From contig WBVU01000008.1 of NCBI GenBank assembly GCA_009192285.1, positions 1 to 64,000 of the forward strand: a DNA stretch of 64,000 nt, read 5' to 3'. Both the position numbers and the translations under genes were made by a program. Under the pieces are notes generated by a model. It had not been told where the DNA came from. It ran no database searches and worked only from the letters and a program-made list of their open reading frames with translations. Position 1 is the stretch's first letter. Each line of letters begins with the position of its first letter. This stretch comes from Morchella semilibera. Lineage: Eukaryota > Ascomycota > Pezizomycetes > Pezizales > Morchellaceae. This document shows positions 10,587 through 21,690 of this stretch, in pieces.

Positions 10587-11237
10587 TAGTCCATACAAAT
10601 TAAGCGAGCCCACCACCACCACCACTGCTTACACGGTAATGTCCCAGCGTGCCCAAGGGTACTGGAGGGAAGCATTTTTAGTAGTATGGTTGGGATTGGT
10701 AATAAGGATCAAGTATCTGATTGACGGTCAGTCCGAATGGCAACGAGACACTTAAAACCCTTCTAGTAACCGTGATATGGTGCGGCGCGTCTTAAACGTG
10801 ACATGCCAGTATCTCAGTTGGAACAACCTTGGCCACTCTGGTTGCTTATGAACCATAAGAGCCTTAGATTCCAGCTAGTCTATGGCTGGAACTGAATCTT
10901 GGCTGCAATCCTGTGATGTAGGGGTACAATAATAGGTAAATGCCATCCTTTATAACATTTCAACCGGACACAATATCAAAAATCTAACATAGAAAGGTCT
11001 TCGCATTAGCTATATGCACAACCCCCTGTGTTTGAGACGGGCGGCCCGGGCCTCTGTTAGGCGGGCCGGGCCGGGCCCAGTGGTTTTGAGGCCTGTTCCG
11101 GGCCAGGCCTTATGCTCCTCCAGGCCCGCGCCACTTGACATCAAGAGTGAGCCATACAAGATTTCCAACCAAGGATCTCATCCTGCTTCAACCATCTACA
11201 ATACTCAACCATCACCAAATACTAGATTAGAAAGACA

Positions 11238-13863
11238 ATGGAGGAAGATCCCAACCATGAATATTGTGTTATTAGTCCAGCTCAAGATGCCCCCTCATCC
11301 ACCAACAAGAAGCGCACGCCACCACAGGCATCTTGGGTTTGGGGTACAGAGGAAGAACCAAATAGGATTAAGGTTTTAGTTGATGGCGTTAGGTATATTT
11401 CCCCATCCAATAATGCGGGAACTCAGTCTAATCTTTCCGCTTCTACTAGTTACTGGCAGTGTACAAGATTTCAGAAGAGATATTTACACTCACATGGTAC
11501 AAAGCATCCGGGAGAGCACCTTGTTAAGAAACATAAGTTAGAGGAACCAGAAGAAAGCAAAGTAAAGCGTTTAAAGCAGAGTGTAAACACAATAGAAGCC
11601 ACAATTGATAGGCTTCGTTCCAGGAGTATAAGACAGCGGGAGGAATCAGAGAGGCATCAGGAAGAGGTGGAGAGACAGAAGGAGATGCTTTGTCTACTAA
11701 TTGATGAACAGGTGCTCAAATCTATATGGGTTAGTGATTAATTTCTTTGTATCCGCTAGCTGCTAACTGTTGTTAACAGATTGATTTGATTATAAAGCGT
11801 GATTTACCTTATGAGTATCCTACATGGCCGGAAATCCATACTCTTTTTCAACTTATATGTTCGGATGCAGCATCAGTTCTTCCTCAAGCTGCACAAGGAC
11901 GCCAATGGGCCAGCCCGGGCTGGAAAATAGGGTCGGCCTGGCCTGGCCCAAGCCAAATAGCCCCGGCTAGGCCCGGGCCAAACATTTATAGCCCAAGCTC
12001 CCACAAATACAGGTATTCATCACAATTCGAACCAATTTTCTTGAGATCAATGTAGGTAGGATCGAAAATGCTGCAATTCAATCTGCCTTTTATAGTATGA
12101 AATATACAAACGTTGTTTACCTTGCCTCTCATAGTACAGAATGTTTATATATCGAGGAATAACTGCTAAGATTGTATGAGCACCTTCAAGCCTGGGCCTG
12201 CCCGCTTAGCCCAGGCTAAATATTAGCCTCCGCCTGGCCCAGCCCATCAAATAAAATTTAGGGCCCGGCCTGGCCCGCCCAAAAAGAGCCCAGGCGGCCC
12301 GTCTCAACCCACGGCCCATTGACGTCCTTGAAGCTGCAAGTACAGTAAAGGCATGGGCCATAACTTCATGAGATTTAGGGAAACAGCGGATAAAACCACT
12401 CCTCCACCCCGCAACTTCCGATACCCACATATCTATGGATCTCCGGATATTTCCAAATAATATGGCATTTCTTGTTGCAGTAGCCCATTTCACAGCCGCT
12501 ACTGGAGAGCTTTAGTACCCTTTATTGGCACTTCGCAAGCTTGATGGCCCTCATTCTGGCAAGAACCAAGCCAGTTTATCCTTCAAAATTACTGAGCTGG
12601 ACTATGATATTAAAGCGAAGTTGGGCTATTTTATGATCGATAATGCTTCGTCAAATGATTCCATGCTGGAGTGTATAGGGGAGAATCTACGCCAGGCAAG
12701 TATATCATTTGATAATCTGAAACATTGTCTTCGTTGTAATGGGCATGTGATTAATCTTAGTGTTAAGGCATTTTTTTTGATCGAATCAGGATGCTTTCAA
12801 TCATGTTAGAGGGAATGAAGTATCCGTGATTCAAGAGGATATCGAGAGGTGGAGAAAGTTGGGACCACCCGGGAAAGCCCACAATATTGCTATTTTCTCC
12901 CGCCGTACTCCACAAAGATGCGCCAAGTTTAGAGAGTTCAGCGGAGGTTCACTCATCTCAAAAGACAATGACACTTGCTGGAATACATGGGTAGATATGC
13001 TTGAGTCTATGCTAAAGCCAGAAGTGAAGAGGGGAATTCGATACTTAATTAATGGGTCCAATGATTTAGAGAATGATAGACTTACTACGAATGATTGGAG
13101 CTTGTTGGAGAGTGTTCAAAGCATTTTATCTGCATTTTGTACTGCTACAAAAGCCACTGAAGGACGCGAAGTTACCCTCAGCAAAGTTCTACCATCTATG
13201 GACTACCTTCTTAATACCTATACGGAGGCACTACAATAGGCTGAAACAACTGGCAACGTTCCCTTGGCCTCTATGATCCCAATTGGTTGGGCCAAATTAG
13301 ACCACTACTATGCCGCCAGCAGTCAAGCTCCTATATATATCGCTGCAGTAGTACTAAATCCCCGTCTAAATGGAATTATTCGGAGGCTAGAATGGAATTA
13401 TTTGGAGGCTAGATGCAAACCACAGTTGGGCCGGGCACCTAAGGCATACTGGTTTGCACACAAACAGACAGTTCCTATTACGGTATCGCAACCCGACCTT
13501 TCAATCGTACTAGAGGACAATAACCCCTTCAATAGTTGGCTAGATTTAGAGGAGTTGGAGCCCAAACAGCGAAGCCTACCGAGGGCATCTAGATCAGAAG
13601 ACGAATACGAAAAGTATTGTAGAGACAGCAGTCCTGACCGCTCTGTAAGGAACTCCCTTCAATGGTGGCTTGATCCACAGCAACAACATGCTTATCCGGT
13701 ACTGTCTCGCTGGGCAATCAACATACACTCAGTGCCAGCTATGTCATCTGAGGCGGAGAGGGTCTTTTCTGGGGCTAAAAAGACTATCTCTGACTCAAGA
13801 TACAATCTGGGTGCAGATGGAATCGAAGCAACTCAATGCCTTAAGTCCTGGGGGGAGATCTAG
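11238..13863 (+). pseudogene. hAT transposase, broken by stops, frameshifts and an insertion
   Basis: Exon 1 (11238-11729) has a BED-like zinc finger region (about residues 35-95, ending H..KHPGEHLVKKH) and a short coiled coil. A 50-bp intron follows (11730-11779, GTTAGT...TAACAG). Exon 2 starts IDLIIKRDLPYEYPTWPEIH and is split by the nested element at 11894-12330. After it the same frame resumes, with an early TGA and a TAG near 12508. The hAT catalytic region is recognisable: ISMDLRIFPNN (first Asp) and YFMIDNASSND (second Asp). A T8 run at about 12771-12778 shifts the frame, and another break lies near 13239-13264. The hATC dimerisation domain is clear at 13650-13860 (PVLSRWAINIHSVPAMSSEA then ERVFSGAKK). 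It is inactive as it stands. Confidence 0.9.
11894..12330. mobile_element. Nested hAT derivative with perfect 8-bp target duplication
   Basis: A 437-bp element has ends CAAGGACGCCAATGGGCC and the complement CAAGGACGTCAATGGGCC. It is flanked by AAGCTGCA at 11886-11893 and 12331-12338. The subterminal zones carry repeated GGCCCGGGC/GGCCTGGCC motifs. Removing the element plus one duplication joins ...LPQAA to STVKAW in one frame with downstream hAT motifs, which proves it is an insertion. It has no coding capacity, so it was moved by a related hAT transposase. Confidence 0.95.
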
Positions 13864-14216
13864 GGAATGATATGGTGCAAGAGAGTTGTATCTTATTTGC
13901 TTTTCCTATAGCGCATTAATAGTTATCTCCCTCATAGTTACCATAATACACTACAACTTATCTGGATCGTTCTTTATGAATATCATTGTAAGCCCGTCAA
14001 TACGCCTAGAAGCCCGGGCCAAATAAGGTGGGCTAGGCCTCCGTTCAAAATTGCCAGGCCGGGCCGGGCAGGAGTTATATTTTCGCCCGGGCTCGCCCAT
14101 CCCCGTCCTTGACTGTCACGCGTGTTGGAAACCACAACCCGGACCTATTGGGCGTTAGATTCATCACGTTGCCATAAAGGGTTTAAGTGTCTTGGGTTGT
14201 AATATGGACTGACAAT

Positions 14217-14924
14217 CTATTAGATATTAATTTGTCTACATAAGCTAAGGAGAACCCCAATCAAGTCCGCGCTAAAGCACGACCTCAAGCCCCTCAAACT
14301 GCCATCCCTTGGTATCAAGACGACGCCTCTTGGTCAAAAGACGGACCTGCTGCGCCGGGGCAAGGGGCTACAGGTAAGGAATTGTTTTGGTGCGTCTAGT
14401 GTGCCTGCTGCACCTGGGCGCATCAAGGCGTGACCAATTTTTTTGCTGATGCAAGGGAAGGATAGGAGGGGTCCTTCCTATTTTCTCCTGATTTATCCTA
14501 GTTTAAAGACAACTAATAGTACAATGTGTCCTTTTCCATCAATTATTGTATTCTTTTCCACTTCTCTTAGTTTTTCTCCCGTACGACAGCGGGGAGTCGG
14601 AGGATGTTGGTAGGGTATATTAATTACTTAAACAAAGATTTCTCTCGCACTTGGTGTGTTATAGGCTACAGCCTATGAATCGATTATGTAGAGTACTGAA
14701 ATACAATAGTTGGGGTACTGACTAAGCTCGACACAATTAAAGTAGGTACTGAGCAGCCGGAAGCCTTTAGGCCCAGCGAAAGGCCCCGTAAATTGGGGGA
14801 TGTGAAAGGTCCAGCTGGGAACAGAACTGGACCAAAACTAATGCAGGTTGATGAATGTTGCTAGGTGTGCACGAGGTCAGACCCTTACGCCAGCCTCGCA
14901 CCCTGGTGCTCGGTTGGGGTAGCT
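14217..14924. other. Interval without features
   Basis: No gene, inverted repeat or tandem array could be supported. A small hairpin (CACCCTGGTGCTCGG) lies near 14895. Confidence 0.4.
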
Positions 14925-15008
14925 AAATTTTAATTTGACCACCGCCGTGGTCGCAGGCGGCCTGCCGGTAGGTCATATCCCATGTTTACCACTACACTAC
15001 GTTGTGAT
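14925..15008 (-). other. tRNA-related segment or SINE head (tentative)
   Basis: Read on the minus strand, TAGTGTAGTGGTAAACAT fits the RNA polymerase III A-box consensus TRGYNNARNGG. It can also form a tRNA D-arm: the GTGT stem pairs with ACAT around AGTGGTAA. A following GC-rich palindrome (GGCAGGCCGCCTGCG) and a weak B-box-like GTGGTCAAATT come within 60 bases. The anticodon and T arms do not fold cleanly, so it is not a functional tRNA gene. Confidence 0.25.
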
Positions 15009-15555
15009 TATTTGGATAGCAAGAAATGCTATCGAGAACCAGCTAGTGACGCATGTGCATATGCACTACAAACCTCAATTACGGGCACGGACCCACCTCT
15101 ACACATCAGAAATGAGTAACTTAGTCATGAGCGTTATCCAGACAGTAACAGTCAATCCCAAATGCTGAACATTCCCTCGATGGATATCCACAGTGAGGAG
15201 CGCCCGCCAGGGGTATCGTTCTTGCTCAGAACATCTTTTTACAGAACTATAGTATAAGATATAGTATACGTATAAAGAGACCTCAAAGCTGCTGCGGCGG
15301 CACCTACACCACAAACTGCCCTGAAAATGGATAAACGTAGTTTTATTGCGTAAGAGTTAATTTGAGTAATAAAGAAATGACGGAGACAGGCAATAGAAGC
15401 TTTGAAAACCAGAAAACAAGTTTTCAAGAGAGAACAGCCAAATCCGACACCAACAGAGAAGATTCACATCTATCTAAAAGCGTAATTCCTAGAGACATAA
15501 AACTCAAGCCTGTGCGTCCACCCCTCGTCCCCAGTTCCAGTACCTATGTGCCGCC
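15009..15555. other. Interval without supported gene
   Basis: Only short, unremarkable frames occur here. No repeats were recognised. Confidence 0.4.
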
Positions 15556-15864
15556 CTAACTCGAACTTACCCCGCAGAGGGCCTCCAATACTACCCAAAA
15601 GAGACCATCATTCTCCCCGGGCCCCGGTTGGTCCCAAACGAAAAATTTGAACTTCTGGGTCCAGCCGGTCAGAGCAGAATCCCAAGAAGCCCAGATCCTG
15701 GCAGGCGGACTATCTGCTAAGTGGATATATAGCTGACGCATTTGCTGACCTTGGAGGATATTCTGCGGAACGCCAATCGTGAACCGGTTGACCCACCCAC
15801 TGGGTTCCCAAGGATTTCCAAGAAACCATATCGCGGCGTGGCTTTGGGTACCCGCCGATAACAA
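15556..15864 (-). CDS. Hypothetical protein fragment
   Basis: An open segment of about 100 codons has a protein-like composition rich in Trp (NPWEPSGWVNRFTIGV, ARIWASWDSALTGW). No ATG is present at its 5' side, so it would be an internal or last exon, or a relic. A second minus-strand segment (15956-16138) could be a neighbouring exon. I do not recognise the family. Confidence 0.25.
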   Translation of the reverse strand: MLSAGTQSHAAIWFLGNPWEPSGWVNRFTIGVPQNILQGQQMRQLYIHLADSPPARIWASWDSALTGWTQKFKFFVWDQPGPGENDGLFWVVLEALCGVSSS

Positions 15865-16774
15865 GCGTTCTATAGGGCTGCTACCGTCCAGTGTTAGTAA
15901 TCAACATGGGAATAAGGGTGCAGGCTAGTACATGAGTACTACGTACCATCATAGGTCAATGCTTTCCATCGCCTCTAGCGTGATATCCACTACTGGGTAG
16001 TTGCCCATGTCCGTGGATGATTCCAGTTCCTGGGTTGTGCTTGGCTTGTGATTTCATCAGCCAGAGGCGCGAAATCTTCCTCCTCTGTGTGGGTGGTAAT
16101 GCTCGTGACAGTATCTTCCCCCGAGGCCGTACCTCCACCAGCGCTTTCTGTGCTTGACATCTTCTAGGAGTTTGATCTCTGTGAACAGGTCAGGAGAGTA
16201 GCAGGTAGGACACAAGTGGGACAGTGGGAAGAGCACCCACCTTCGTGTAGTGACTCGACAGTAGACTTCTATCTTAACAAACCGTAACTTTTAGGACTAC
16301 CAAGGGGGTGTCCAACTTGCTATAAGGTGGATGTAAACGCTGGACAAACCTCTAGAGGGGGGCTGGCAACCGACCCCTCTATTTAAGCGGGGAAGATTCG
16401 GATCCCAATGCCCTGGTGTGGTGCGAGAGGGCTTGCTACGTTGTCAACCAGCTCACACTAGTTCAGGGTGATCTCCCATTATTGCGATTTGCAGGTCGGT
16501 GTCTTAGACATAAAGATAGGTGTTGGATATGTTCCCATTTACGAGGTGCTTCACCAAATGAAAGCCCTACACCAACACGGGCACAGTATCCAGGATGGCC
16601 CCTTCTGTCTCCCTCGACAGCTGCCCTAGAAATCGCAATAGCTGCGATAGTCGGAGTCAAGGCTCTTTAGTGTTCTCTTCCCGGAGCCAGCGAAATAGTT
16701 GGTTGAGGTGATGTGTATGTAGCATGTTACACAAGGTTGTCAATGTCACCCCCATTACAATGCAGCGCGTTCTA
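15865..16774. other. Interval with weak coding potential
   Basis: A plus-strand 84-codon frame (16416-16670) and a minus-strand frame (15956-16138) have no recognisable motif. No repeats were found. Confidence 0.3.
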
Positions 16775-16906
16775 TCGCCGGTAGGCTGAAACATGCTCAG
16801 AATCTGGTGCAGTGCATATTATACGAACCAGGCTGACTTGCTATAAAGGGTTTTTTTTGGCGCAATGTTGCACCAGATTCTGAGCATGTCTCGGCCTGCG
16901 AGGCGA
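16775..16906. mobile_element. TA-flanked MITE (TCGCC ends)
   Basis: A 132-bp element has TA at 16773-16774 and 16907-16908. The ends are TCGCCGGTAGGCTGAAACAT and the complement TCGCCTCGCAGGCCGAGACA. Both continue into the identical stretch ATGCTCAGAATCTGGTGCA, giving arms of about 37 bp. The loop is about 60 bp, and it is non-coding. Confidence 0.85.
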
Positions 16907-18266
16907 TAGCCTATTGGAGGAGCATAATCAAGTGCGGGGGTAGCACCTACCTAAGAGTAAGGCTTTGTGACTACAATGCCCAGTTTGTCATAAAACCTCG
17001 ATAGGTGAGCCTAAACCAAAAATACGTGCATGTCTAACCTTTCCGAACTGAACTGGGCCTGCATACGATTTACATATTCAGAAACACGAGTAGACTGCCA
17101 GTCCGAATAGCAGCGAAACCAAAACAAACCCTTCACGGAAAGCACCGCAACCTCACATCCACAGTTTACAGCCGATGGGGAAAATTAATATTAATGTAGA
17201 AACAGGGGTCTAGGGACAGGTTTAAGATGACTGCCCCGGCCAATAGGCCCCGTACCATACTTCTTGAATAATTTCATCATTGTAAGTCAAGCTATGGATA
17301 GATCGAGCCTCAAGTGGTTCTTTTAAACTTTATACAGAAAAGAACCGCCACAAACCAAGACCCACCTAGGCATGCTGCAAAGGCAGATCATCCAAAAACA
17401 GAAACAGAAATAAACAAAGCACGGATAGAAGACCGCCCTCATTGCCAGAGATTATCGTGGTTGTCTATGATCTCAAGGAAATCTTGCAGCGCACACCTGA
17501 TCATCTTGATGCCCCTGCATATGGCCTGTGTCACCTAGAGAGTTCCGCACCTGCAGGCGCATGCAGGTACCTGGGGAATATGGTAGTATCCAGGCCCACA
17601 ACTGACCAAACCTCCCCCATGTAACGTGCGGGTGATATCGTGATCACTATTACTGCAATGGCTATTATCGTCGGTTTTGTGTTTCTGAGCCACCGTAATA
17701 CCGATCACCACACCGCACAAACACCACGATTGCCGACCGAGGCATCCATGCAGCCGCACAGCCACACAAACAAACCCCCACTTCCTCACACAGCGCTTGC
17801 CATCACCACTGACGCCCATGATGTCAAAGTACAGATTAAGACTGTAGCGGTACTTAGGTCAAGGTTTTGTTCACGCCATAGGGAGGCTCTACATGCGATG
17901 TTCCTGGAACCAATGAAATCATGATATAAAAAAAGAAAGAAAAAAAAAGTAGTAGTTGAGTGCTTGAGCTAGTTATCAGAGTATGATATCGGCCTTAGCG
18001 CCACTGTTTGACCCTCCTAGACCCCTGGTTGTCGTTCCGCCAGTATCGTCGTTGCTCCAAAGCCAACTAGGTATCTTACTCTAGGTTAGGTTAGATAGAC
18101 CTCCGCCCCTACACTTGTATATGTACTCGGGTGTGTACCAAAGTGGTCAGAACTCGACAACGATTGGTTGAGAATGTATGAGTGCGACAGGCTAGGGCCA
18201 ATAAGACATGTCAAGAAAATATATATAAAATATTGTATCTATCAGCACCTTCCGTATATGATATTT
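16907..18266. other. Gene-poor interval
   Basis: It contains a half-copy of the CAGTCC family end at 17099-17150 and an A-rich stretch at 17930-17950. Frames at 17314-17924 are short and overlap on both strands, with no motif. No gene is supported. Confidence 0.4.
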
Positions 18267-18312
18267 TATGGAACAGCAAATGTGTCAAAAGTACTTTTAC
18301 CAACGCTAGTAA
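18267..18312. mobile_element. Solo end of the 350-bp MITE family
   Basis: The stretch TATGGAACAGCAAATGTGTC followed by AAAAGTACTTTTACCAACGC matches the left end of the element at 27844-28193. The rest of that element is absent, so this is a truncated copy. Confidence 0.7.
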
Positions 18313-18406
18313 ATTGTGTTGTGGTGGCGGAGGAGTGACCGTCAGGAGTTGGGCACAAAGCGCTCCGGCTATAGGTGTCCCCAGCTATAGTATCCACTAC
18401 AAACCA

Positions 18407-18539
18407 CCGCCATTACTCGAAAAATTGGCTATGAATATGAGATCAAAATTGCTATAAGCAGACCTGATCTACGCCCTTCAACCAATCGTGAAGGAGGTAA
18501 TCCCTGGCCGGAGATAGCCAATTTTTCGAGTTTTTGCGG
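18407..18539. mobile_element. MITE related to the 10441 family
   Basis: This is a 133-bp element. The right end (complement CCGCAAAAACTCGAAAAATT) is followed by TA at 18540-18541. The left end is CCGCCATTACTCGAAAAATT, preceded by CA. Arms are about 27 bp up to GGCTAT. The CCGCAAA-type terminus and CTCGA block are shared with 10441-10586. Confidence 0.8.
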
Positions 18540-18854
18540 TACGCCCCCGCCTAACGCCGTGCCGGATACGGCACGGAACGACCGCAAGGAGGCCACACCC
18601 ACTCTAAACACCCCTCCCCTAGCCCTCGTCGCAACCTATGACACCTCAGCATGCCGTCCCCAAAATTGGTACAATTAATCCACAATGTCACTCGTGCCAA
18701 GACCCGCCGTACCATCAAGTCGGGCTGCTGTGGGTTAGTGCAGGAAGTTCAGGTCGGTGCCGGCTTGTGCTGTTGTGCTTCTGTGATAGCCGGCCCGAAC
18801 CGGTCTCTGCTGCTTTGCTGTGGTTGCGGGGCTATGTGTGGTTTGGAGGAGATA

Positions 18855-19055
18855 TGGCGGATCTACTCATAGAGGGTGAGTGCGAGCACTCCCACCCCCA
18901 AAAATGCTATTGGCTGATGGCCACTAAATCCAAGTGTGGCAACCAAGAAAGGACCCGTAGTTCCTTAGTAGTTTAACACTATTACAGGCCCCCAACCAAT
19001 GATATTTTCAGGGTGGATATGTACTCCCACTCACCCTCTATGAGTAGATCCGCCA
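18855..19055. mobile_element. TA-flanked MITE with perfect 28-bp inverted repeats
   Basis: A 201-bp element is flanked by TA (18853-18854 and 19056-19057). Both ends begin TGGCGGATCTACTCATAGAG and are identical through GGGTGAGTG. Perfect arms suggest recent insertion. It is non-coding. Confidence 0.9.
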
Positions 19056-19314
19056 TAGATGGAAGTTTGTTTGCGGATGTTAGTTGCGTGGTAGACGAGT
19101 ACAATCGGCTATCTGTTTTATGGTATGATCGAGCTGAATACTCGCGTAGAAACTACCTAATTCCGCACAAGGTGGTGCCCACTCAGAGTGCGGGTGTACG
19201 GAATCTAAAAGTGACTACCCACTTGTAGAGTAGTGTGGGGTGCATGTAGTCTCGTGCCCATCGCCTATTTTGGTGTGGTTAGTATATCTGTATTTATTAC
19301 TCCACACCAGTAGG

Positions 19315-19650
19315 GTCTGGAGCATTATCTTCCGGCATTCTTCGGAAAAAGTCCGAAATATGATGCCAGAGTGCGAAATGAGTCCGAAATATGATACCGG
19401 AGTCGAAATGTGATACCGGAGTGCGAAATGAGCCCGAAATGTGATATAAAAGTCCAGATTGTGATATAAAAGTGCGAATTGTGATATCGGGGTCAGAATT
19501 GTGATATCGGGGTCAGGATAAACCTTAATTCTCCGGCCAGAGACTAAAAAAACTTTATTTTTTGTATGTAAAAAAGCTCCGGCAGCCCTAGTATTCCCGA
19601 AAAAAGGACTGGTACAAACTTTTTGGGTAAGCACACCAGACCCTTCCGGT
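19315..19650 (+). repeat. Satellite-bearing dispersed repeat, copy 1
   Basis: The copy begins GTCTGGAGCATTATCTTCCG, continues with a degenerate tandem of a ~20-bp unit (consensus like AGTCCGAAATGTGATATCGG, 19345-19512) and ends with an A-rich part (CTAAAAAAACTTTATTTTTT) and CTCCGGCAGCCC. Related copies lie at 30059-30300, 41905-42035 and 56045-56292 (inverted). It is not obviously coding, and the mobilisation mechanism is unknown. Confidence 0.8.
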
Positions 19651-20452
19651 ATTGAACAATAAATAATAATAAATATCGATGGGGTCTGGGGACGAGACTA
19701 GGGTGCATGTATGTTCCGGAGTATGCTTGTGCTTCAGCTGGGGTAGATCGCGCAGTGTCAACTTAGAGCTGAAGCCCGTCGTTGGTTTAATTAGAACATC
19801 AAGGATGGTATCGGCGCTCCAATTCCTCCATCATTCAGAGCTGAACCCATCTGCGCAATGACGGAACGTTCTCACTCTAGATGATCTATATGGCGATGAT
19901 CATCTCTTTTGTTAGTAGGTGAGCCAAGATATGGGGCCATCGCAGCAACTGTGAGACCTAACCAATAAAGCAATTTGTTACCAATTACTCTTTCTCTATC
20001 CTCTCAAAAGCCGACCGTCAAGAGCCACCCACCGATTGTAGCACCTACTTCTTACTTAATATCCCTTGGCCGTAGTTTTAACTATTATTTCTTTGCGTAA
20101 ATTCTATACACAAAAGTAATGCACACTCGATGACTTATCAACCACTAGATCGTGACATGCCAGATAAGGTTATTTCCAGGCTAATATGAGCAATACTATG
20201 TCTCAAAAATACCAAAAAACACCTAAAACATTTAGAGAAGGTAGTTCTGGTTGTTTGTCTCATGGGAGGACCCAATCCGTTCTAGACCCAACTGTTCTGC
20301 AGAAAGCCAAAGTGGTTTCCGGAGCAGCTAAGCGGCCGGAAACAGCTGACAAAAACCAATCCACCGTTCCAGTCTAGAGAGTATTCAAGATTTCCACCGC
20401 TTTATCAAATACAAATACAAGACGGCGTACTCTACGTTTGAAATCGGAACCA
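19651..20452. other. Interval without features
   Basis: Short frames lack motifs, and no inverted or tandem repeats were recognised. Confidence 0.4.
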
Positions 20453-20475
20453 TTAGGGTTAGGGCTAGGGTTGGG
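20453..20475 (+). repeat. Interstitial telomere-like repeat
   Basis: TTAGGGTTAGGGCTAGGG is followed by TTGGG, about three and a half degenerate TTAGGG units, 11 bases before the micro-retroposon at 20487. Confidence 0.8.
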
Positions 20476-20486
20476 TTCGTGCTTTT

Positions 20487-20516
20487 TTTTTTTGTTTACT
20501 TCATTAATTACATCCA
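20487..20516 (-). mobile_element. Micro-retroposon insertion (LINE-like tail)
   Basis: Read on the minus strand the insert is TGGATGTAATTAATGAAGTA then AAC and poly-A. The same tail occurs at 27377, 44860 and 48998. GCTTTT occurs on both sides (20481-20486 and 20517-20522), a possible 6-bp target duplication that overlaps the poly-A tract and is therefore ambiguous. Confidence 0.6.
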
Positions 20517-20693
20517 GCTTTTAGGCTATGATAATGACCCTCTCCCCTCTGGAGAGTGTCTGTATTCCTCCCTTGGGGTGTTTAAAATCCGTATCCCAAA
20601 CGCATAACGGAAGAAGTAGATATTCTTGTAATGACCAAGATTATCGTGGGTTCTACAGCGTGGGGAAATTACCTAAATGACTAATACACAAGA

Positions 20694-21038
20694 TCAGTAG
20701 TTATAACCTTGGCCTGGGAAGTGTTTTCTGTCGTGATCAACCTTCAGCTGTGTAAACTCATAATCTTTGTATAAAATCATAGCATCTTGATCGAGTGGAG
20801 TTCTCGCGGACTCCCCCACGGCGAGAAATGCACCAACCGATGCGTGACCCATACTACTGTTACCCGTAATTGCATCGCATAAAACAAAGTGATATAACAT
20901 GTCGTATATTCGGATAAGCGGACGTTTGCGCTGGCTAACCCATACTAGATTGCAATAAGGAGGTCCATAAAAAGTCATAATAGAGAAATAATAATAACAC
21001 CCCCTCATCCGACGCATCTCCTCCGCTCCAGTATACAA
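20694..21038 (-). pseudogene. Possible 3' part of the MYND gene
   Basis: An open segment in a different frame from the MYND gene directly follows it. It has ordinary protein composition (PLIRIYDMLYHFVLCDAITG) but no recognised domain. It could be a 3' exon or a relic. It is placed here only because of position and strand. Confidence 0.25.
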
Positions 21039-21690
21039 CTCAATGCAGATATGTCCACGCTGGCCTCGGGAAGCCCCTCCATATTATCATGTATAGCCCT
21101 ATCCCCATATGTCGTCAAATAATCTACCGCATCCCTGAAATCCACCATCTGCACATCCCCAAAATCTTTCGGATCCATGCTCAACCCTACATGCCTCATC
21201 ACCAGTATAGAGTCCCCCCACCGGTGATACGCTTTCCCGCCCGTAACAGCCATAACACACTCATTGATCCCAGATCCGTCGATCATGAATTCATCGTTAT
21301 AGTATATCTCTAGCTTGTCATCCCTCCACCGCTTCCTGAGCCCATTCGCCGGGAGACTCATTGATCGTGCGACGAAGAACTTGACCTCTGGGCACTTTGG
21401 TGACCGCCAGTGTGAGCCATCATCTTCGTCGTATTGGAGTGGACAGGCAACCCAGAGGAAACGTGGGGTGGTGGACTTCTCAGGGAAGAGGATGCCAAGG
21501 AAGTGATCGGGTGTTGGCGGGTCTGGAAGTTTAAGTAGGTGGGGCAGAGGATCTTGTGGACTGACCAGTCAGCCTTTTGGCATGGCTTGGAACAGTAGGT
21601 CATGTTCTTGCAGGATGCGCAACGGGTGGTGGTTGGGGTAGCGCACATTGCGCATTGATTCTTCGGGTCTGTGGGCGTAGTGGTGGGCAT
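21005..21690 (-). pseudogene. MYND zinc-finger protein, frameshifted
   Basis: It starts at the ATG at 21690. Residues 13-49 form a MYND finger: CAMCATPTTTRCASCKNMTY is followed by CSKPCQKADWSVHKILC, with all eight ligands present. MYND fingers bind protein partners. Just after the finger the frame must shift by one base, in a G4 run on the plus strand at 21541-21544. The second part then reads PDHFLGILFPEKSTTP and LEIYYNDEFMIDG to the stop at 21005, in the style of fungal MYND proteins with a C-terminal conserved region. It is either a genuine pseudogene or a base-call error in the homopolymer. The neighbouring segment 20694-21038 may be the tail. Confidence 0.75.

Larger units (their letters stand above)
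11020..14111 (+). mobile_element. Decayed hAT element
   Basis: The boundaries are approximate. The right end reads CCCCGTCCTTG at 14101-14111, whose complement CAAGGACGGGG matches the end of the nested hAT derivative at 11894 (CAAGGACG). The left end near 11020-11040 is eroded but keeps GTTTGAGACGGGCGGCCCGG, similar to the inner side of that family's ends. Both subterminal regions are full of GGCCCGGGC motifs (11036-11110 and 14010-14100), as is common in hAT elements. It contains the transposase pseudogene. Confidence 0.65.
10719..14216. mobile_element. Older element with CAGTCC ends, interrupted by hAT
   Basis: A diverged inverted pair flanks the hAT region. The left end is GTCAGTCCGAATGGCAACGA followed by GACACTTAAAACCC. 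The right end is the complement of GTCAGTCCATATTACAACCC followed by AAGACACTTAAACCC. A third half-copy lies at 17099-17150. Most of the space between is filled by the hAT element, which suggests hAT inserted into it. A fragment of the TATGGTGCGG family (about 10776-11000) is also inside. Confidence 0.55.
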
